Below, in pieces: positions 8,529 to 18,458 of a DNA stretch of 64,000 bases. Under the pieces are notes generated by a model. That model saw only the letters and a program-made list of their open reading frames with translations. It had not been told where the DNA came from and searched no databases. Within the stretch, counting starts at the first letter, position 1, and each line of letters begins with the position of its first letter. Origin of the DNA: Candidatus Gastranaerophilales bacterium (GTDB lineage: Bacteria > Cyanobacteriota > Vampirovibrionia > Gastranaerophilales > Gastranaerophilaceae); NCBI GenBank assembly GCA_944323655.1, contig CALUTL010000007.1:1-64000 (forward strand), written 5' to 3'. The translations under genes and the position numbers were made by a program.

Positions 8529-10112
8529 TTAAGCTTTTGTTTGAGGTTGTGTTTTGTTTTGAGAATAATCTGTTGTGCCGGGGAACGAGTTTTCGCCGGT
8601 GACTTTTTTCGTTACCCAGTATTGGATTTTCGGGATAAATGTTGACAGGAATGCTGCTGAAATTACAAAACCGGTACCCCAGTTTATTGAATTTTTAATA
8701 AAGTTCATTCTGCTTGCTTTTTTGAGGACATCTTCTGTTATCATGCCGCCTTTTGCTCGCTTGATAATATCGTTAATATAGGCAACTGCATCATCTTTAA
8801 TTCCGTCAAGTTCTGCCTGTGCAATAAATTTGAGCGGATTTTTTCTGTTGGATGCGGCGGTTTTGGCAAAAGGAATATCCTCTCTTGTCGCAATCTCAAG
8901 TAAGTTATCGAGAAATTCCGGGGAGTTAAATCTTCCGCCTTTAAGAACACTTTCAACCTGACTTTTTGAAAGATATCCGACACCTTCGATTTCAGGCTGG
9001 AGTTTCGACATCTCTTTTGCGACATTTGACAATCTTGTGTAATCTTCACTCGATACATTCTTTTTAAGTTCGGATAGAAAATCATCCAATTTAATTGCGT
9101 CTTTGTTTTTGCCGAAGAATTTTCCTTTGAGTTCTGTGTTGTTAAGAAAATCGGTGCTGCCTGTTCCAAATACTTGTTTTTTGAACTCTTCAACACTCAT
9201 TTTTCCGTTGTTGGCTTTTAGAAGTTTGGACATTTCCTCTGTTGCGTATTTCGCTGATACAGGATCAAGTCTTGTCTTTCTGCCGTCTTCTATCATATTC
9301 AGCCATCTGTTCATGTTTGGCATGTTAAACATATAGAAATAAATCGAACTTAAATCTCTTATAAGAATTTCTCTTCTTTCGTTATTATTTCTTGCCATAA
9401 TTGTACGTCCGCCGGCAATCCCAACATCGGTTGACAGAAGCTGGTATTTTGCATCGTTTTCAAAATGGTTCGCAAGCGTCAGAAGTGTTTGAGTGCCGTT
9501 TAAGCCCTTAAATGCTGCGGATTGCTTTTCTTGGTTTTCCTTATTTTTATTTATAAATTCACTCATTGTCGGACGAGGGGTATTTGTTTGGATTGAAAGA
9601 AAATCACTTTGCGGCTGCGCAGGCTGTGGGTTTTTTCTGTTCCGTCTATAATAGTTGGTTATTGATTGATTTAATTTTGGAACAAGAAATCCGACAAGAC
9701 AGTTCGCTAAGATTATGCTGCTTGCAACTTTGGCAAATTTGAAGTTCGCAATTTTATTCTCTGAAATCTTGTATTTTTTAAGATAATTTTTTAACGGATT
9801 GTGCATTGAATCTTTACCGACATCAAAGTTTGTATCGGGTAGTTTTAAAATCTTTTTGCCGACAAAATGGTCGATAAGCTTGTTGAAACTTTTAACTCCG
9901 CTAAACCAAAATAATGCTCCGATTATTTCTTCGGTAATACGCTCTCTGCCTTCATCAAATCCACCTCTTTGGTAAGCTTGATATGTTCTGCCTATTTCCA
10001 CACAGGCTTCAAGTAAAATTAAGGGCGCAAGACCTCGGCTTGCCATACCTTTTACAAAGTGACGTGGTGTATATTGGGTTTTTACCGGTGTAGGGGTTAT
10101 TGTTGTAACCAT
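8529..10112 (-). CDS. Large hypothetical membrane-associated protein
   Basis: The 527-residue protein has an N-terminal region (1-60) with an HFVKG motif and a hydrophobic segment (GLAPLILLEACVEIG). A second hydrophobic segment lies near 130-150 (VASSIILANCLVGFLVP). A long, mostly helical soluble region covers ~190-450. A C-terminal membrane segment near 480-500 is followed by FIPKIQYWVTKKVTG and a polar tail. Large Gastranaerophilales-type proteins with this architecture are familiar to me but have no assigned function. It is divergent from the smaller membrane protein at 10290, which shares a GG/N-K-x-V-style ending. Confidence 0.6.
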   Translation of the reverse strand: MVTTITPTPVKTQYTPRHFVKGMASRGLAPLILLEACVEIGRTYQAYQRGGFDEGRERITEEIIGALFWFSGVKSFNKLIDHFVGKKILKLPDTNFDVGKDSMHNPLKNYLKKYKISENKIANFKFAKVASSIILANCLVGFLVPKLNQSITNYYRRNRKNPQPAQPQSDFLSIQTNTPRPTMSEFINKNKENQEKQSAAFKGLNGTQTLLTLANHFENDAKYQLLSTDVGIAGGRTIMARNNNERREILIRDLSSIYFYMFNMPNMNRWLNMIEDGRKTRLDPVSAKYATEEMSKLLKANNGKMSVEEFKKQVFGTGSTDFLNNTELKGKFFGKNKDAIKLDDFLSELKKNVSSEDYTRLSNVAKEMSKLQPEIEGVGYLSKSQVESVLKGGRFNSPEFLDNLLEIATREDIPFAKTAASNRKNPLKFIAQAELDGIKDDAVAYINDIIKRAKGGMITEDVLKKASRMNFIKNSINWGTGFVISAAFLSTFIPKIQYWVTKKVTGENSFPGTTDYSQNKTQPQTKA

Positions 10113-10289
10113 TTTTGTTCGTTTCCTGTCAAAGTTTATAATATCCCTGAATTTTTTTTTTTGCCAAATAAGGTATATTATTTAATACTTTGTTACACTA
10201 TTGATTTAAAGTTTTGTTAATTTTTATAATATAAATGACAAGAAAATTTTTTTACGAGTTTTCTACACAATGTAAGAAGGTGGTTTGTA

Positions 10290-11117
10290 ATGACCGTTAA
10301 TCAAATTTTAAATATTAATACGGAATCTAAATATAATAATTTTAATACATCTTTTACCTCAAAACGAGGAAGACAAAACGATTACAATGGAAAAAAGGAG
10401 CAGCCGCTTAATAAAACTGGTGTTTTGCTTTCATCTGTTGCAGGAGTTGGGGTTATGTCCGCTGCAATTGCTAAAAAACAGGGCTTCTCTTTAAATCCTA
10501 AAGTTATTTTTTCACAAAGTCCTAAGGATTGGGCTATGCTGAAAATATTCAGCAAAAAACAACCGAATGCTAAGTTGATGGAAATTGAAGGGCCGCAGAT
10601 TTTAATGCTTGCGACAGGATCTGCCGCAGGCGGGCTTGCTGGCGGTGCCGTTTTTGATGATAAAAAACATTTTAAAAGCAAACTTCGTGAAACCGTAAAC
10701 CAGCTTTTAGGAAATGTACTTGTCCCTGTTATTTGTGTCGGCGGGGTTTCGCTTTTATACAAAAAATATCAAAAACAAATTTTGAGTAAGGTGCCGCAAA
10801 TTGCAAATGCAACTGCTAAGCCTGCTAAAATCTTTAATAAGTTTTTAAAAGTTATCCCTTCCGCTTCTATGACAGCGGCTGCTTTAGTCGCCGGTATCAT
10901 CGGAGGTAACAAGCTTTCTAATTTTATTAACGAAAAAGTTTATCATAAACATGTCGATAGAAAAATTAAGAAAACTGATTTCGCTCCGCACGTTGACGAT
11001 TTGAGTATGGCGGTTACGCTGATGGCTAAAAAATCGCCTTTGTCTACCGCTATTACAAGAACTGTCCCGGCATTTCTTTGTGTTCCGGGTTATCAAATCG
11101 GTACCCACAGGGATTAA
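10290..11117 (+). CDS. Hypothetical membrane protein with N-terminal motif
   Basis: The 275-residue protein has a strong ribosome site (AAGGTGG, 7 bases before ATG). Residues 1-30 are Asn/Ser/Thr-rich ending in TSFTSKRGR, resembling the N-terminal segments of MalQ and others here. Hydrophobic helices lie at about 42-58, 104-125, 145-160 and 195-212, with Gly/Ala-rich packing. The C-terminus (DLSMAVTLMAKKSPLSTAI) is soluble. No known domain is recognised. It is transcribed away from the 527-residue membrane protein, which may act in the same envelope process; that is only inferred from adjacency and style. Confidence 0.6.
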   Translation: MTVNQILNINTESKYNNFNTSFTSKRGRQNDYNGKKEQPLNKTGVLLSSVAGVGVMSAAIAKKQGFSLNPKVIFSQSPKDWAMLKIFSKKQPNAKLMEIEGPQILMLATGSAAGGLAGGAVFDDKKHFKSKLRETVNQLLGNVLVPVICVGGVSLLYKKYQKQILSKVPQIANATAKPAKIFNKFLKVIPSASMTAAALVAGIIGGNKLSNFINEKVYHKHVDRKIKKTDFAPHVDDLSMAVTLMAKKSPLSTAITRTVPAFLCVPGYQIGTHRD

Positions 11118-11150
11118 TTATAAAAAATTGTGTTTAAGAACTTTAAATTA

Positions 11151-11196
11151 GCAAGAGGCGAATGTGTTTGTAACATCCGCCCCTCGCGTTTTATTT
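11151..11196. terminator. Terminator between convergent genes
   Basis: An inverted repeat (GCAAGAGGCGAATGT paired with ACATCCGCCCCTCGC) followed by TTTTATTT lies between the plus-strand membrane protein gene and the minus-strand GH77 gene. Confidence 0.75.
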
Positions 11197-11204
11197 ATCT
11201 TTAA

Positions 11205-13265
11205 TTATTCTTTCTCTTTTAGTATGTCGGCATAGTGCTGAAGTTTATCAAGTAAATATCCGTATTGATTGTATAGTTCTTCTCGTTTTTGTTTGATTTT
11301 TTGTTCTTTATCTGCATCATTCTTTACAGATTCCGAATATCCGACAAGTTTGCCGTCTATTGAGGCTTGAACAGCTATTTTTAAAACTTCCGGCATGTTT
11401 AAGGCTGTCGGATTATCACTTGAAAGATTTTCATAATATTTATCAAGAAAATCTGGTGCTATTCTTTCCCGCCAGTTTATCTTGTTTGCGGTTCCGCCTA
11501 TGTTGTAGGAAAGACCTCTTTCTGTTAAACCCAAAATGTCCGCAAAGGATATTTGAATTTTCTCTTTTGTCATAAGCTCGGCAAATTTTGCATTAACTAT
11601 CGCTTTATCTGCTTTTTCAAATTCATCGCCGGTTTTGGGTTTTCCGTCTTTTATATCCGAAATTTTATCACAGAATGCCGAACTTTCTCTGGCTCTTTCT
11701 GGATCTTGGTTTAAGTAGCCTGCAAGATATAGAGGATTCCAAGCTGGCTCGTTTCTTAAAGCATCGCCCTTATCCTTTAATAAACTCAAAATCGGTATTG
11801 AATCGTGTGAGCCTAAAAGATACCAGTTGCTGTCGTTGCCGATGTAGTCTTTTGCTCTTTTGTAATCAAACATGATTAATTCTGGCAAATGATGTTTTCC
11901 ATAGTATATTTCTTTGAATAATGCAGGCTCACAACATATATGCTCCCAAACCGGATCATTTTGATTTAAACCTCTTTCTTGTTTTAATGTCGGAAATACT
12001 ATTCTTTCCAAAATTCTCGGATAATCAAAATGTGTATCCATTGGAGTGCCGGTTTCGTCAAATAGTCTTGACATAAATCTGCCATAGAGTTTATCTTTAA
12101 TCTGTTTTCCGTTGTCGTCGTATTCTACCGAATCTCCCCTATATACAAATGGTTCAATTAAACCCATTGCATGGTCTATTCTGGTGTTTTCACAATTCTC
12201 AAGTGCGTGCTTTATTTTTTCTTGTAAAAATTCTCCGCCTATATTTAATTCGTGATCATTTTTAAATAGTTTTCTGGGATTTAATACGTTTACTCCCCAA
12301 GTTTGGTGAGGCGTGTCCGGATTCCATTCCGGAGCGCCCATGTAATATCCTTCTAAAAAGGCTTCTTTGTATCTCCAATAATCCATCTTGGAGTTTCCGA
12401 CAAGCAAGTCTGAATAGTATTTGAAGCCTATGTTCTTCCTGAAGGCTTTATTTTCTTTTATCTGTTTTGTTACTAAAAATTGTTCAAATTGATATTGTTC
12501 TATCTGATTTTTAAATCTTTTTTTCAATGTCGCATATTGTTTTATTGCAGCCGGATTTTCTGCTCTTACGTTTACCATAAGATCTGAATCTGCTTTCTCC
12601 CAATTATCGCAGTCTTCGTCTCCGTACAATGTCGCCAAAACACGATAAATTCCTTCTTCTTCTGTTTGTTTGCCTTTTTTCTCCAAAAAAGCTTCAAATT
12701 CTTTGTTTAACCCGATTGCTTCGGGCTGGCCTTTTGCAAGGTTTGATTTGAAGGTTTTATAACTTTCTGTTAATGCTCTGTAATAAACTATTTTTGCTTC
12801 TGAAAAATCGGTGAATCGGTAATCTTTGTCATTCGCTTCTGTCGGAACGGTTAAATCTTTATAACTTTTTTCGGATAAAATCTTACCGTATTTTTCTGTC
12901 GTGAGCGGCTTAAGGTCTATGAACAATATGTTTTCGTTCAAGGCTGAGGCATTGTAGGGTGAATAATTTTTGTCATCATACAAAATCATACCGGTCGGGC
13001 CTAATTGATTGCCGTTAAAACCGTATAATTTCAAAAAATTTATCCATTCTGTTGCGCCTTCGCCATAGGGCGAACCGATAAAAGAATCTCTGCCTACTGC
13101 CGGAAATACCGATCCGTGTGTGATCGCTAATCTTTCCCTTACTCCGGCGGCTTTAAAACCTTCCTCCATTGTTTTCTGAAGGTCTGCTTCCTCATCTTTT
13201 CTCGGACGTCTGCCGAATGAAGTGTAATTGCTGTTTATTTGACTGTTTATTCCTGTTATGCGCAT
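11205..13265 (-). CDS. malQ: 4-alpha-glucanotransferase (GH77, amylomaltase)
   Basis: This 686-residue GH77 enzyme would transfer alpha-1,4-glucan segments in starch, glycogen or maltodextrin metabolism. Visible family signatures are the N-terminal GSPYGEGATEWINFL region, QTWGVNVLNP, the nucleophile in TRIDHAMGL (Asp364) and GSHDSIP (Asp488, third catalytic Asp). The usual EDLG acid/base motif is not recognisable; the corresponding stretch seems to be near HICCEPALFKEIY, so this is a divergent branch. Residues 1-24 are an Asn/Ser-rich extension ending in YTSFGRRPRK, not part of the fold and shared in style with unrelated proteins here. There is no signal peptide. It stands alone after the terminator at 11151. 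Confidence 0.87.
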   Translation of the reverse strand: MRITGINSQINSNYTSFGRRPRKDEEADLQKTMEEGFKAAGVRERLAITHGSVFPAVGRDSFIGSPYGEGATEWINFLKLYGFNGNQLGPTGMILYDDKNYSPYNASALNENILFIDLKPLTTEKYGKILSEKSYKDLTVPTEANDKDYRFTDFSEAKIVYYRALTESYKTFKSNLAKGQPEAIGLNKEFEAFLEKKGKQTEEEGIYRVLATLYGDEDCDNWEKADSDLMVNVRAENPAAIKQYATLKKRFKNQIEQYQFEQFLVTKQIKENKAFRKNIGFKYYSDLLVGNSKMDYWRYKEAFLEGYYMGAPEWNPDTPHQTWGVNVLNPRKLFKNDHELNIGGEFLQEKIKHALENCENTRIDHAMGLIEPFVYRGDSVEYDDNGKQIKDKLYGRFMSRLFDETGTPMDTHFDYPRILERIVFPTLKQERGLNQNDPVWEHICCEPALFKEIYYGKHHLPELIMFDYKRAKDYIGNDSNWYLLGSHDSIPILSLLKDKGDALRNEPAWNPLYLAGYLNQDPERARESSAFCDKISDIKDGKPKTGDEFEKADKAIVNAKFAELMTKEKIQISFADILGLTERGLSYNIGGTANKINWRERIAPDFLDKYYENLSSDNPTALNMPEVLKIAVQASIDGKLVGYSESVKNDADKEQKIKQKREELYNQYGYLLDKLQHYADILKEKE

Positions 13266-13316
13266 ACTCTTCTAAAATCCGTGAATATTTTTTTTTGCTA
13301 ATGTATAAAAAAAATA

Positions 13317-14792
13317 TTAAATATTTGCAACAATTTCTATTCCGAAATTGCATCCGATTTCTTCGCGGCTCAGAACTACTATATTATTCAAATAATTTGA
13401 TAAGAGCGTGAAAAATAAATGCCTCAATTCCATCGGGACAAGTATTTTTATCTCATCCAAACCTAATTGATCCGCTTTTTTTGCTATTTTATTTGCCAGT
13501 TTTTCTGCGTAATCCCCGTCTATTTTTATTATAAAATCATCATCTTCCTCAAAGCCGGGCATAAATGCGTCAAGTGTTTTGTCTGAAATTTCTATCAGAC
13601 TTATTACTCCGTTTTCGTTTGCATAGTTTGCACAAATCCTTCTTGCAAGGGACAGACGAACCTTTTTTAATAAATCTGATTTTGCCCCCTGTTCTGCGTA
13701 GTCGTTCATCTTCTCAAAAAGATAATTGATATCTTTTATTGATACTCGCTCTTTTATAAGGCTTGTTAAAATAAATTTTAAATCCGACAGCGTCATAAAA
13801 TCAGGAATCAAATTCGCTACCAAAAATTCGTTATGACGGCTTACGACTTCAATATACTTTTCAATGTCTGCGTAATCAAGAAGTTCTTCCACATACTTAA
13901 CTGCTACATACTCTAACGCTCGGGATATATATTCCGCTCCGTTAATACCTTTTTCCCAAAAATCCTTCGTTTTACTTTTTTCTATCCAGATTACTTTTCT
14001 GCCTGTGATTAAATCTGTGTCGTAAATGGAATTTTTAATCTTGCTTTCTAAATGCAAATCGTCTGCATAATACATTGTGTAATTAGGATATACACACGCT
14101 CTATATACCTCCATCCCTCTGATTTTTATCGCAAATTCATATGGATTTAAGTTTTCATCATCCTGAAATACAACTTTCGGAATTATATAACCTAGTTCTT
14201 CCGTTAAATTTAATCTTACTTTGACGGTTTCGGCCAGAAGGGTTTCCTGCGTATTTTCCGATTCGTTTTCTACATATTCGATAAGTTCTTCACTTAAATA
14301 TATAGCAAGCTTTTCTTCTGTTAATTTCTCATACATAACATCCGGCGAAGTCGTCTTGGCAAGTTTTATTTTTAACTCGTCAAGTTCTTTTAAGTTCGCC
14401 GAAATTTTGTCATTCAATTTTTTGCGGTTGACAGAAGCCGGAGCTTCTTTTTCCAATTCGGTTTTTATTTTAGAAATCTTATTCTGCTGATTTTTAATCT
14501 TTGACTGAATATCAAGGCATGCTTCATAAGGCGAAAGCTTTGGTGATAACATTTTCTCCATCTGGCTTTTAAAGGTCGAAATGTTTATGACATCAGACGT
14601 TAAATTTTCTTCATCCTGATTTGATTCACTCATAAAAATGCAATTGAATTTTATGCCGTCGTCGGTTTCCGCTTCGTTCATACTGTATAGCTCCCAACCG
14701 TTCATGGACATTTCATTCAGAAGGTTTTGAAGCTCTTGCATGTTATCCCCTGAACAGGTTTTTATTATATATTGCATTTTTTTATTGAACAT
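13317..14792 (-). CDS. Soluble FlhA/SctV cytosolic-domain (FHIPEP) homologue
   Basis: The 491-residue protein lacks any membrane segment. Residues 6-55 resemble a DUF4177-like fold (QNLLNEMSMNGWELYSM); 90-180 is charged coiled coil. Residues ~195-490 track the cytosolic export-gate domain of FlhA/SctV: TEELGYIIPKVVFQDD, LNPYEFAIKIRGMEVYRA, KVIWIEKS, IKERVSIKDINYLFEKM, and the terminal LVPMELRHLFF...VVLSREEIG. The last element corresponds to the FlhA VLSYNEI signature. In true FlhA this domain is tethered to eight membrane helices and docks export chaperones. Here it could be a soluble docking platform or a repurposed module. It sits four bases downstream of uridine phosphorylase with its own AGGAG site, and no flagellar genes are adjacent. 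Confidence 0.72.
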   Translation of the reverse strand: MFNKKMQYIIKTCSGDNMQELQNLLNEMSMNGWELYSMNEAETDDGIKFNCIFMSESNQDEENLTSDVINISTFKSQMEKMLSPKLSPYEACLDIQSKIKNQQNKISKIKTELEKEAPASVNRKKLNDKISANLKELDELKIKLAKTTSPDVMYEKLTEEKLAIYLSEELIEYVENESENTQETLLAETVKVRLNLTEELGYIIPKVVFQDDENLNPYEFAIKIRGMEVYRACVYPNYTMYYADDLHLESKIKNSIYDTDLITGRKVIWIEKSKTKDFWEKGINGAEYISRALEYVAVKYVEELLDYADIEKYIEVVSRHNEFLVANLIPDFMTLSDLKFILTSLIKERVSIKDINYLFEKMNDYAEQGAKSDLLKKVRLSLARRICANYANENGVISLIEISDKTLDAFMPGFEEDDDFIIKIDGDYAEKLANKIAKKADQLGLDEIKILVPMELRHLFFTLLSNYLNNIVVLSREEIGCNFGIEIVANI

Positions 14793-14795
14793 TTC

Positions 14796-15572
14796 TTACT
14801 CCTGATTTCTGTCTTTTTTGATTAAAATTCTTAAGGCTTCGATTGCTGTCTTGATTGCTTTATCTGTGTCGTGGAAAACCGGATTTTCTAAACCTGCTTT
14901 TTCTCTTTCCTGATTTGCTACTGTTAAAAATACAGAACCTACCTTAACCTTTAGTGCGCTTCCGACTACAAAAAGTGCTGCGGATTCCATTTCAGAAGCT
15001 TTGCAGCCCAAGCGTTTCCATGCTTCCCATTTGTTGATAAGCTCATAACTTACCGGTGATTTTTCGGGGCTGTGCTGCCCGTAAAATGAATCCTTGCATT
15101 GTACAATTCCTGTGTGAAAATCGTTGTTTAATTTTTTGCAGGCTTCCACAAGTGAATTTGTAATATCAAGATCAGCTACTGCTGGAAATTCTATCGGCGC
15201 ATATTCTTTTGAAGTACCTTCCATCCTTACGGCTCCTGTTGCAACAACTATATCGCCGCCTTTTACGTCAATATCTATCCCGCCGCAGGTGCCGACTCTG
15301 ATGAATTTCTCCGCTCCGATTTTTACAAGCTCCTCTAACGCTATTGATGCTGAAGGCCCGCCTATTCCGGTTGAAGTTACGGTTACTTTTTCGCCCTCTA
15401 AGTAGCCTGTATATGTTGTGTATTCGCGTCTGTCTGCTATTAACTTCGCATCATCGAAATATTCGGCAATCTTTTGACATCTTTTCGGATCTCCGGGTAA
15501 GATTACATATTTCCCTGCATCCCCTTCTCTTAATCCGATGTGATACTGCTCGCCGTTTTGTGAATATTTCAT
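14796..15572 (-). CDS. udp: Uridine phosphorylase
   Basis: The 258-residue enzyme of the nucleoside phosphorylase I family cleaves uridine with phosphate to uracil and ribose-1-phosphate. It has the phosphate-binding GDPKRC region near residue 27, the GTCGGI motif near 93-98 and the substrate-binding [11 protein letters not shown] segment near 190-200. The length is normal. It probably shares a transcript with the FHIPEP-like gene just downstream and Skp/BamA upstream, but the functions are unrelated. Confidence 0.9.
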   Translation of the reverse strand: MKYSQNGEQYHIGLREGDAGKYVILPGDPKRCQKIAEYFDDAKLIADRREYTTYTGYLEGEKVTVTSTGIGGPSASIALEELVKIGAEKFIRVGTCGGIDIDVKGGDIVVATGAVRMEGTSKEYAPIEFPAVADLDITNSLVEACKKLNNDFHTGIVQCKDSFYGQHSPEKSPVSYELINKWEAWKRLGCKASEMESAALFVVGSALKVKVGSVFLTVANQEREKAGLENPVFHDTDKAIKTAIEALRILIKKDRNQE

Positions 15573-15598
15573 TTCTTATCCTTTCAATATTTTATCTC

Positions 15599-16048
15599 TT
15601 AAGGCATAGTTTTTAGTTTTTGTATAACTTGATCTGTTATATCTACTCCGCCGATAAATACCGCATTGTAATCAAGTATTGCATCAAGCTTTTGTTCCAC
15701 AAGCACCTGCTTTGCGGCTGCCTGAATTTTGTTGTAAACCTGTTCGCCTTTTTGCGCTTGAAGCTTCATTAAGGCTTCCTGTTTTGCATTAAATTCTCTT
15801 GCTGTTGCATCTTCAAAGTTCTGTTTTTTTAACGGCGTATCCAAAGCTTTGTATTGTTTTTCTTTGTCAACCATATATTGTTGAAGTTCAAGTCGTTTTG
15901 CATCTAATTCTTTTACTGCTGACTGTGCAAAAGCATAATTCTCCTGTACTTTTGTATAATTTATATAGCCAACACCGCCTGCCATTGCTTTGCTGCCCAT
16001 TCCGCAAATAATTAAAGCTGCTGCAATTATTGCAAGATTTTTTTTCAT
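15599..16048 (-). CDS. skp: Periplasmic chaperone Skp/OmpH family
   Basis: The 149-residue protein has a clear signal peptide (residues 1-23, ending KAMA). A long helical hairpin (30-120, rich in Gln, Lys, Glu) and a C-terminal strand (FIGGVDITDQVIQKL) follow, the OmpH/Skp architecture. Skp holds unfolded outer-membrane proteins in the periplasm and hands them to BamA. The gene directly follows bamA with AGGAGG upstream of the ATG, the classic bamA-skp order. This supports a Gram-negative envelope. Confidence 0.88.
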   Translation of the reverse strand: MKKNLAIIAAALIICGMGSKAMAGGVGYINYTKVQENYAFAQSAVKELDAKRLELQQYMVDKEKQYKALDTPLKKQNFEDATAREFNAKQEALMKLQAQKGEQVYNKIQAAAKQVLVEQKLDAILDYNAVFIGGVDITDQVIQKLKTMP

Positions 16049-16068
16049 ATTACCTCCTTATTTCCTTT

Positions 16069-18363
16069 CTAATATATTAAATCACCTACACCAAAAGTAA
16101 AGTATCCGTTCGGATTCCCGTTGTCGCCGGGGTTGGTGAACGGAATACCGTAATCAATTGATAACGGTCCCATGCCCGGTATATACAATTTTAAACCGAC
16201 ACCGGCTGATATCGCTTCAAGCGGTCTGTCGTAAAGTGTATTTGTAATTGTCGGATTGAATATTTTACCTGCATCAGCCCATACTGTGAATCTGATGTTG
16301 TTTAAGAAATTAATTTTTCTTGCAAGTCTTGTTCTGTCCAAAAACGGAATAGGAGTTGCAAATTCTGCCGAACCCATTATGAATGCTTCACCTGTACCGA
16401 CACCGCTCATCTTGAAGCCTCTGATTGTGTACGGGCCGCCTAATCTGTACATCATAACTTCAGGCATATCGTCCCCGTGAATTTTTCCGCCGCCTTTAAC
16501 CGTGAAGGATAAAGATGACTTTTTACCCATCGGAATGTAATGCTTGATTGATCCGGTTAACTTCCCGTGGGTTTGACCAAAGTCCAAAAGCCCGATTTCT
16601 TCATCAAATCTTAAGCTTGCAATGGTGCCTTTTCTTGTGACCGTTCCGCCTTCTCTTGTGTCAAATATAAGCGCCGGGCTTAATGACATAAACAGGCCGC
16701 CGTCAAGTTGTTTTGCACGTTCTGATATCGGTATATTATATTTTTGGTACAAACTTGCAATTTTATTAAAGTCACCTTCACTTACGTCGATGTTTTCAAC
16801 TCCAAGTGAAAATGTAGAGGTTAAATGTCTGTTTCGTTTTACCCTGTGAGCAACCGTAATTTCACCACCGACTCGGCGTTCAATCGCAAGCGGTACCTGA
16901 TAGCTGCCGAAATCTCTGTAAAACAGTTTGCTCATTAATGAAGTGTCTGCGTTAAAGAAATACGGTTCAAAGAAACTTAATTCAACTTGAAGATTCATTC
17001 TTCTCATTATTGATGCATCGTTTAAGATTACACCCGAACCGACAAGTCCGTTTAAGGACACTCTCTGGTTGCGGCCTCTGAAGTTGTTATCTGCTATTCC
17101 AAGTGATCCGAATACACCTGTTACGGTATCCAAGCCGCCGCCGATTGAAATGTTCGCTGTTCTTTGTTCCTGAACGTTAATCGTAATATCATAAGTGTCC
17201 GGCTCTTCACAAGGTGTTATTTCTCTTGTTACATCCTTGAAAGCTTGTGAGGCATAAAGTCTTACTATATCTTCCTTTAACAGGTTTTCATTATAAACCA
17301 TGCCCGGCTCTGAAAGTACGTTTCGCTCTATTACAAAGTCTTTTGTCTTTTCGTTGCCCGCGATTAAAATTCTGTTAATTGTACCTTCTTTTATGCTTAT
17401 GTTTATTGTGCCGTCAGGATCGTCCGTTACGGAATCTATACGTGCCAGAATGTACCCCTTTGACGCATAGCACATTTGAATCTTTTCTATTGCTTCATTT
17501 AGTTTTGCTATATTTTGCGGTTTACCTTTCATATCTATCAGGTATGAAAGTATTTCTTCATTCGAAACAACAGTGTTGCCTTCTATTGTGAAATCTGTGA
17601 CGGGAGCATTTTCTTCCAAAATGATTTTAAGAGTAATTGTGCCGTCGGGATTGTTCACCGGAATTGCTCTCATTTTTTCACTGAAATATCCCATCTGGTA
17701 AATGCTTCTTAAATCTTCCTGTACGGTCTCTCTGCTGTATATTTGTCCTTTTTTCTGTTTTACCTGCTGCAATATAAGATCAGGAGATATAACATTTGCT
17801 CCGTGGATTTCAATGTCTTTTATATATTTGTCGCCTCGTGTTGTACTTCTTGATACCGCAGGCGTTTCATTCTCTTCATATTGACTGAAGCCGTAATTCA
17901 AATTCGGCTCGGTCTGTTCTTCTGTATATTCGTTTGAAGTATCTGTGGTGCCTGACGTCGAGGATGGCTGTAATTCTATTTCTTCTTCCTGCTGAAGCTC
18001 GTCAGTCTTTTTGTTTCTGTGAAAAAGATTCGTAAACCAATTGCCTTGTTTTTCCCCAGGAGCGACGGTTTCTGTGGTTTCTTTTATTGTTTGATTTTCT
18101 TCCGAGTTTAAGGCGGCTTCTCTTGCTTGTTTTTCTTTTTTTAAGCGAATCCTTTTTTCTCGGCGGGTTTCTTTTTGTGTTGTATTCGCTGCATCAGAAA
18201 CTTCCGGCTGTCCTTCATACACATATCTTTCAGCCATCTCACTCCCCGTTGTGTCCATTGAGTTGTAATCCCAAAGACTGTCAGCCCCAACACTTGTTAA
18301 CGGATATAATGTCATTATTGATAATGATATTATTATTGAATATATGATATTCTTTGATTTCAA
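16069..18363 (-). CDS. bamA: Outer-membrane assembly protein BamA (Omp85)
   Basis: The 764-residue protein has a signal peptide (1-27), a low-complexity Glu/Thr/Arg-rich linker (30-165) and three POTRA repeats (about 175-400, e.g. KDIEIHGANVIS, VTDFTIEGNTVVS, INRILIAGNEKTKD). A 16-strand Omp85 beta-barrel with the GGPYTIRGFKMSGVGTGEA region (Omp85 VRGF-type loop, here IRGF) fills the rest. It ends in an aromatic/hydrophobic strand (FTFGVGDLIY). Three POTRAs, not five, fits the cyanobacterial-type Omp85. The start is a TTG with GAGGA 10 bases upstream. It inserts beta-barrel proteins into the outer membrane. Confidence 0.9.
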   Translation of the reverse strand: MKSKNIIYSIIISLSIMTLYPLTSVGADSLWDYNSMDTTGSEMAERYVYEGQPEVSDAANTTQKETRREKRIRLKKEKQAREAALNSEENQTIKETTETVAPGEKQGNWFTNLFHRNKKTDELQQEEEIELQPSSTSGTTDTSNEYTEEQTEPNLNYGFSQYEENETPAVSRSTTRGDKYIKDIEIHGANVISPDLILQQVKQKKGQIYSRETVQEDLRSIYQMGYFSEKMRAIPVNNPDGTITLKIILEENAPVTDFTIEGNTVVSNEEILSYLIDMKGKPQNIAKLNEAIEKIQMCYASKGYILARIDSVTDDPDGTINISIKEGTINRILIAGNEKTKDFVIERNVLSEPGMVYNENLLKEDIVRLYASQAFKDVTREITPCEEPDTYDITINVQEQRTANISIGGGLDTVTGVFGSLGIADNNFRGRNQRVSLNGLVGSGVILNDASIMRRMNLQVELSFFEPYFFNADTSLMSKLFYRDFGSYQVPLAIERRVGGEITVAHRVKRNRHLTSTFSLGVENIDVSEGDFNKIASLYQKYNIPISERAKQLDGGLFMSLSPALIFDTREGGTVTRKGTIASLRFDEEIGLLDFGQTHGKLTGSIKHYIPMGKKSSLSFTVKGGGKIHGDDMPEVMMYRLGGPYTIRGFKMSGVGTGEAFIMGSAEFATPIPFLDRTRLARKINFLNNIRFTVWADAGKIFNPTITNTLYDRPLEAISAGVGLKLYIPGMGPLSIDYGIPFTNPGDNGNPNGYFTFGVGDLIY

Positions 18364-18458
18364 AAAATCAGAATCCTCAAATCTTCTCTTATATTAATCA
18401 CATTATAGCATAAACTTCTAAAAGTGGAAATTTTAATATTAAGTTCCGAAACATTTGT

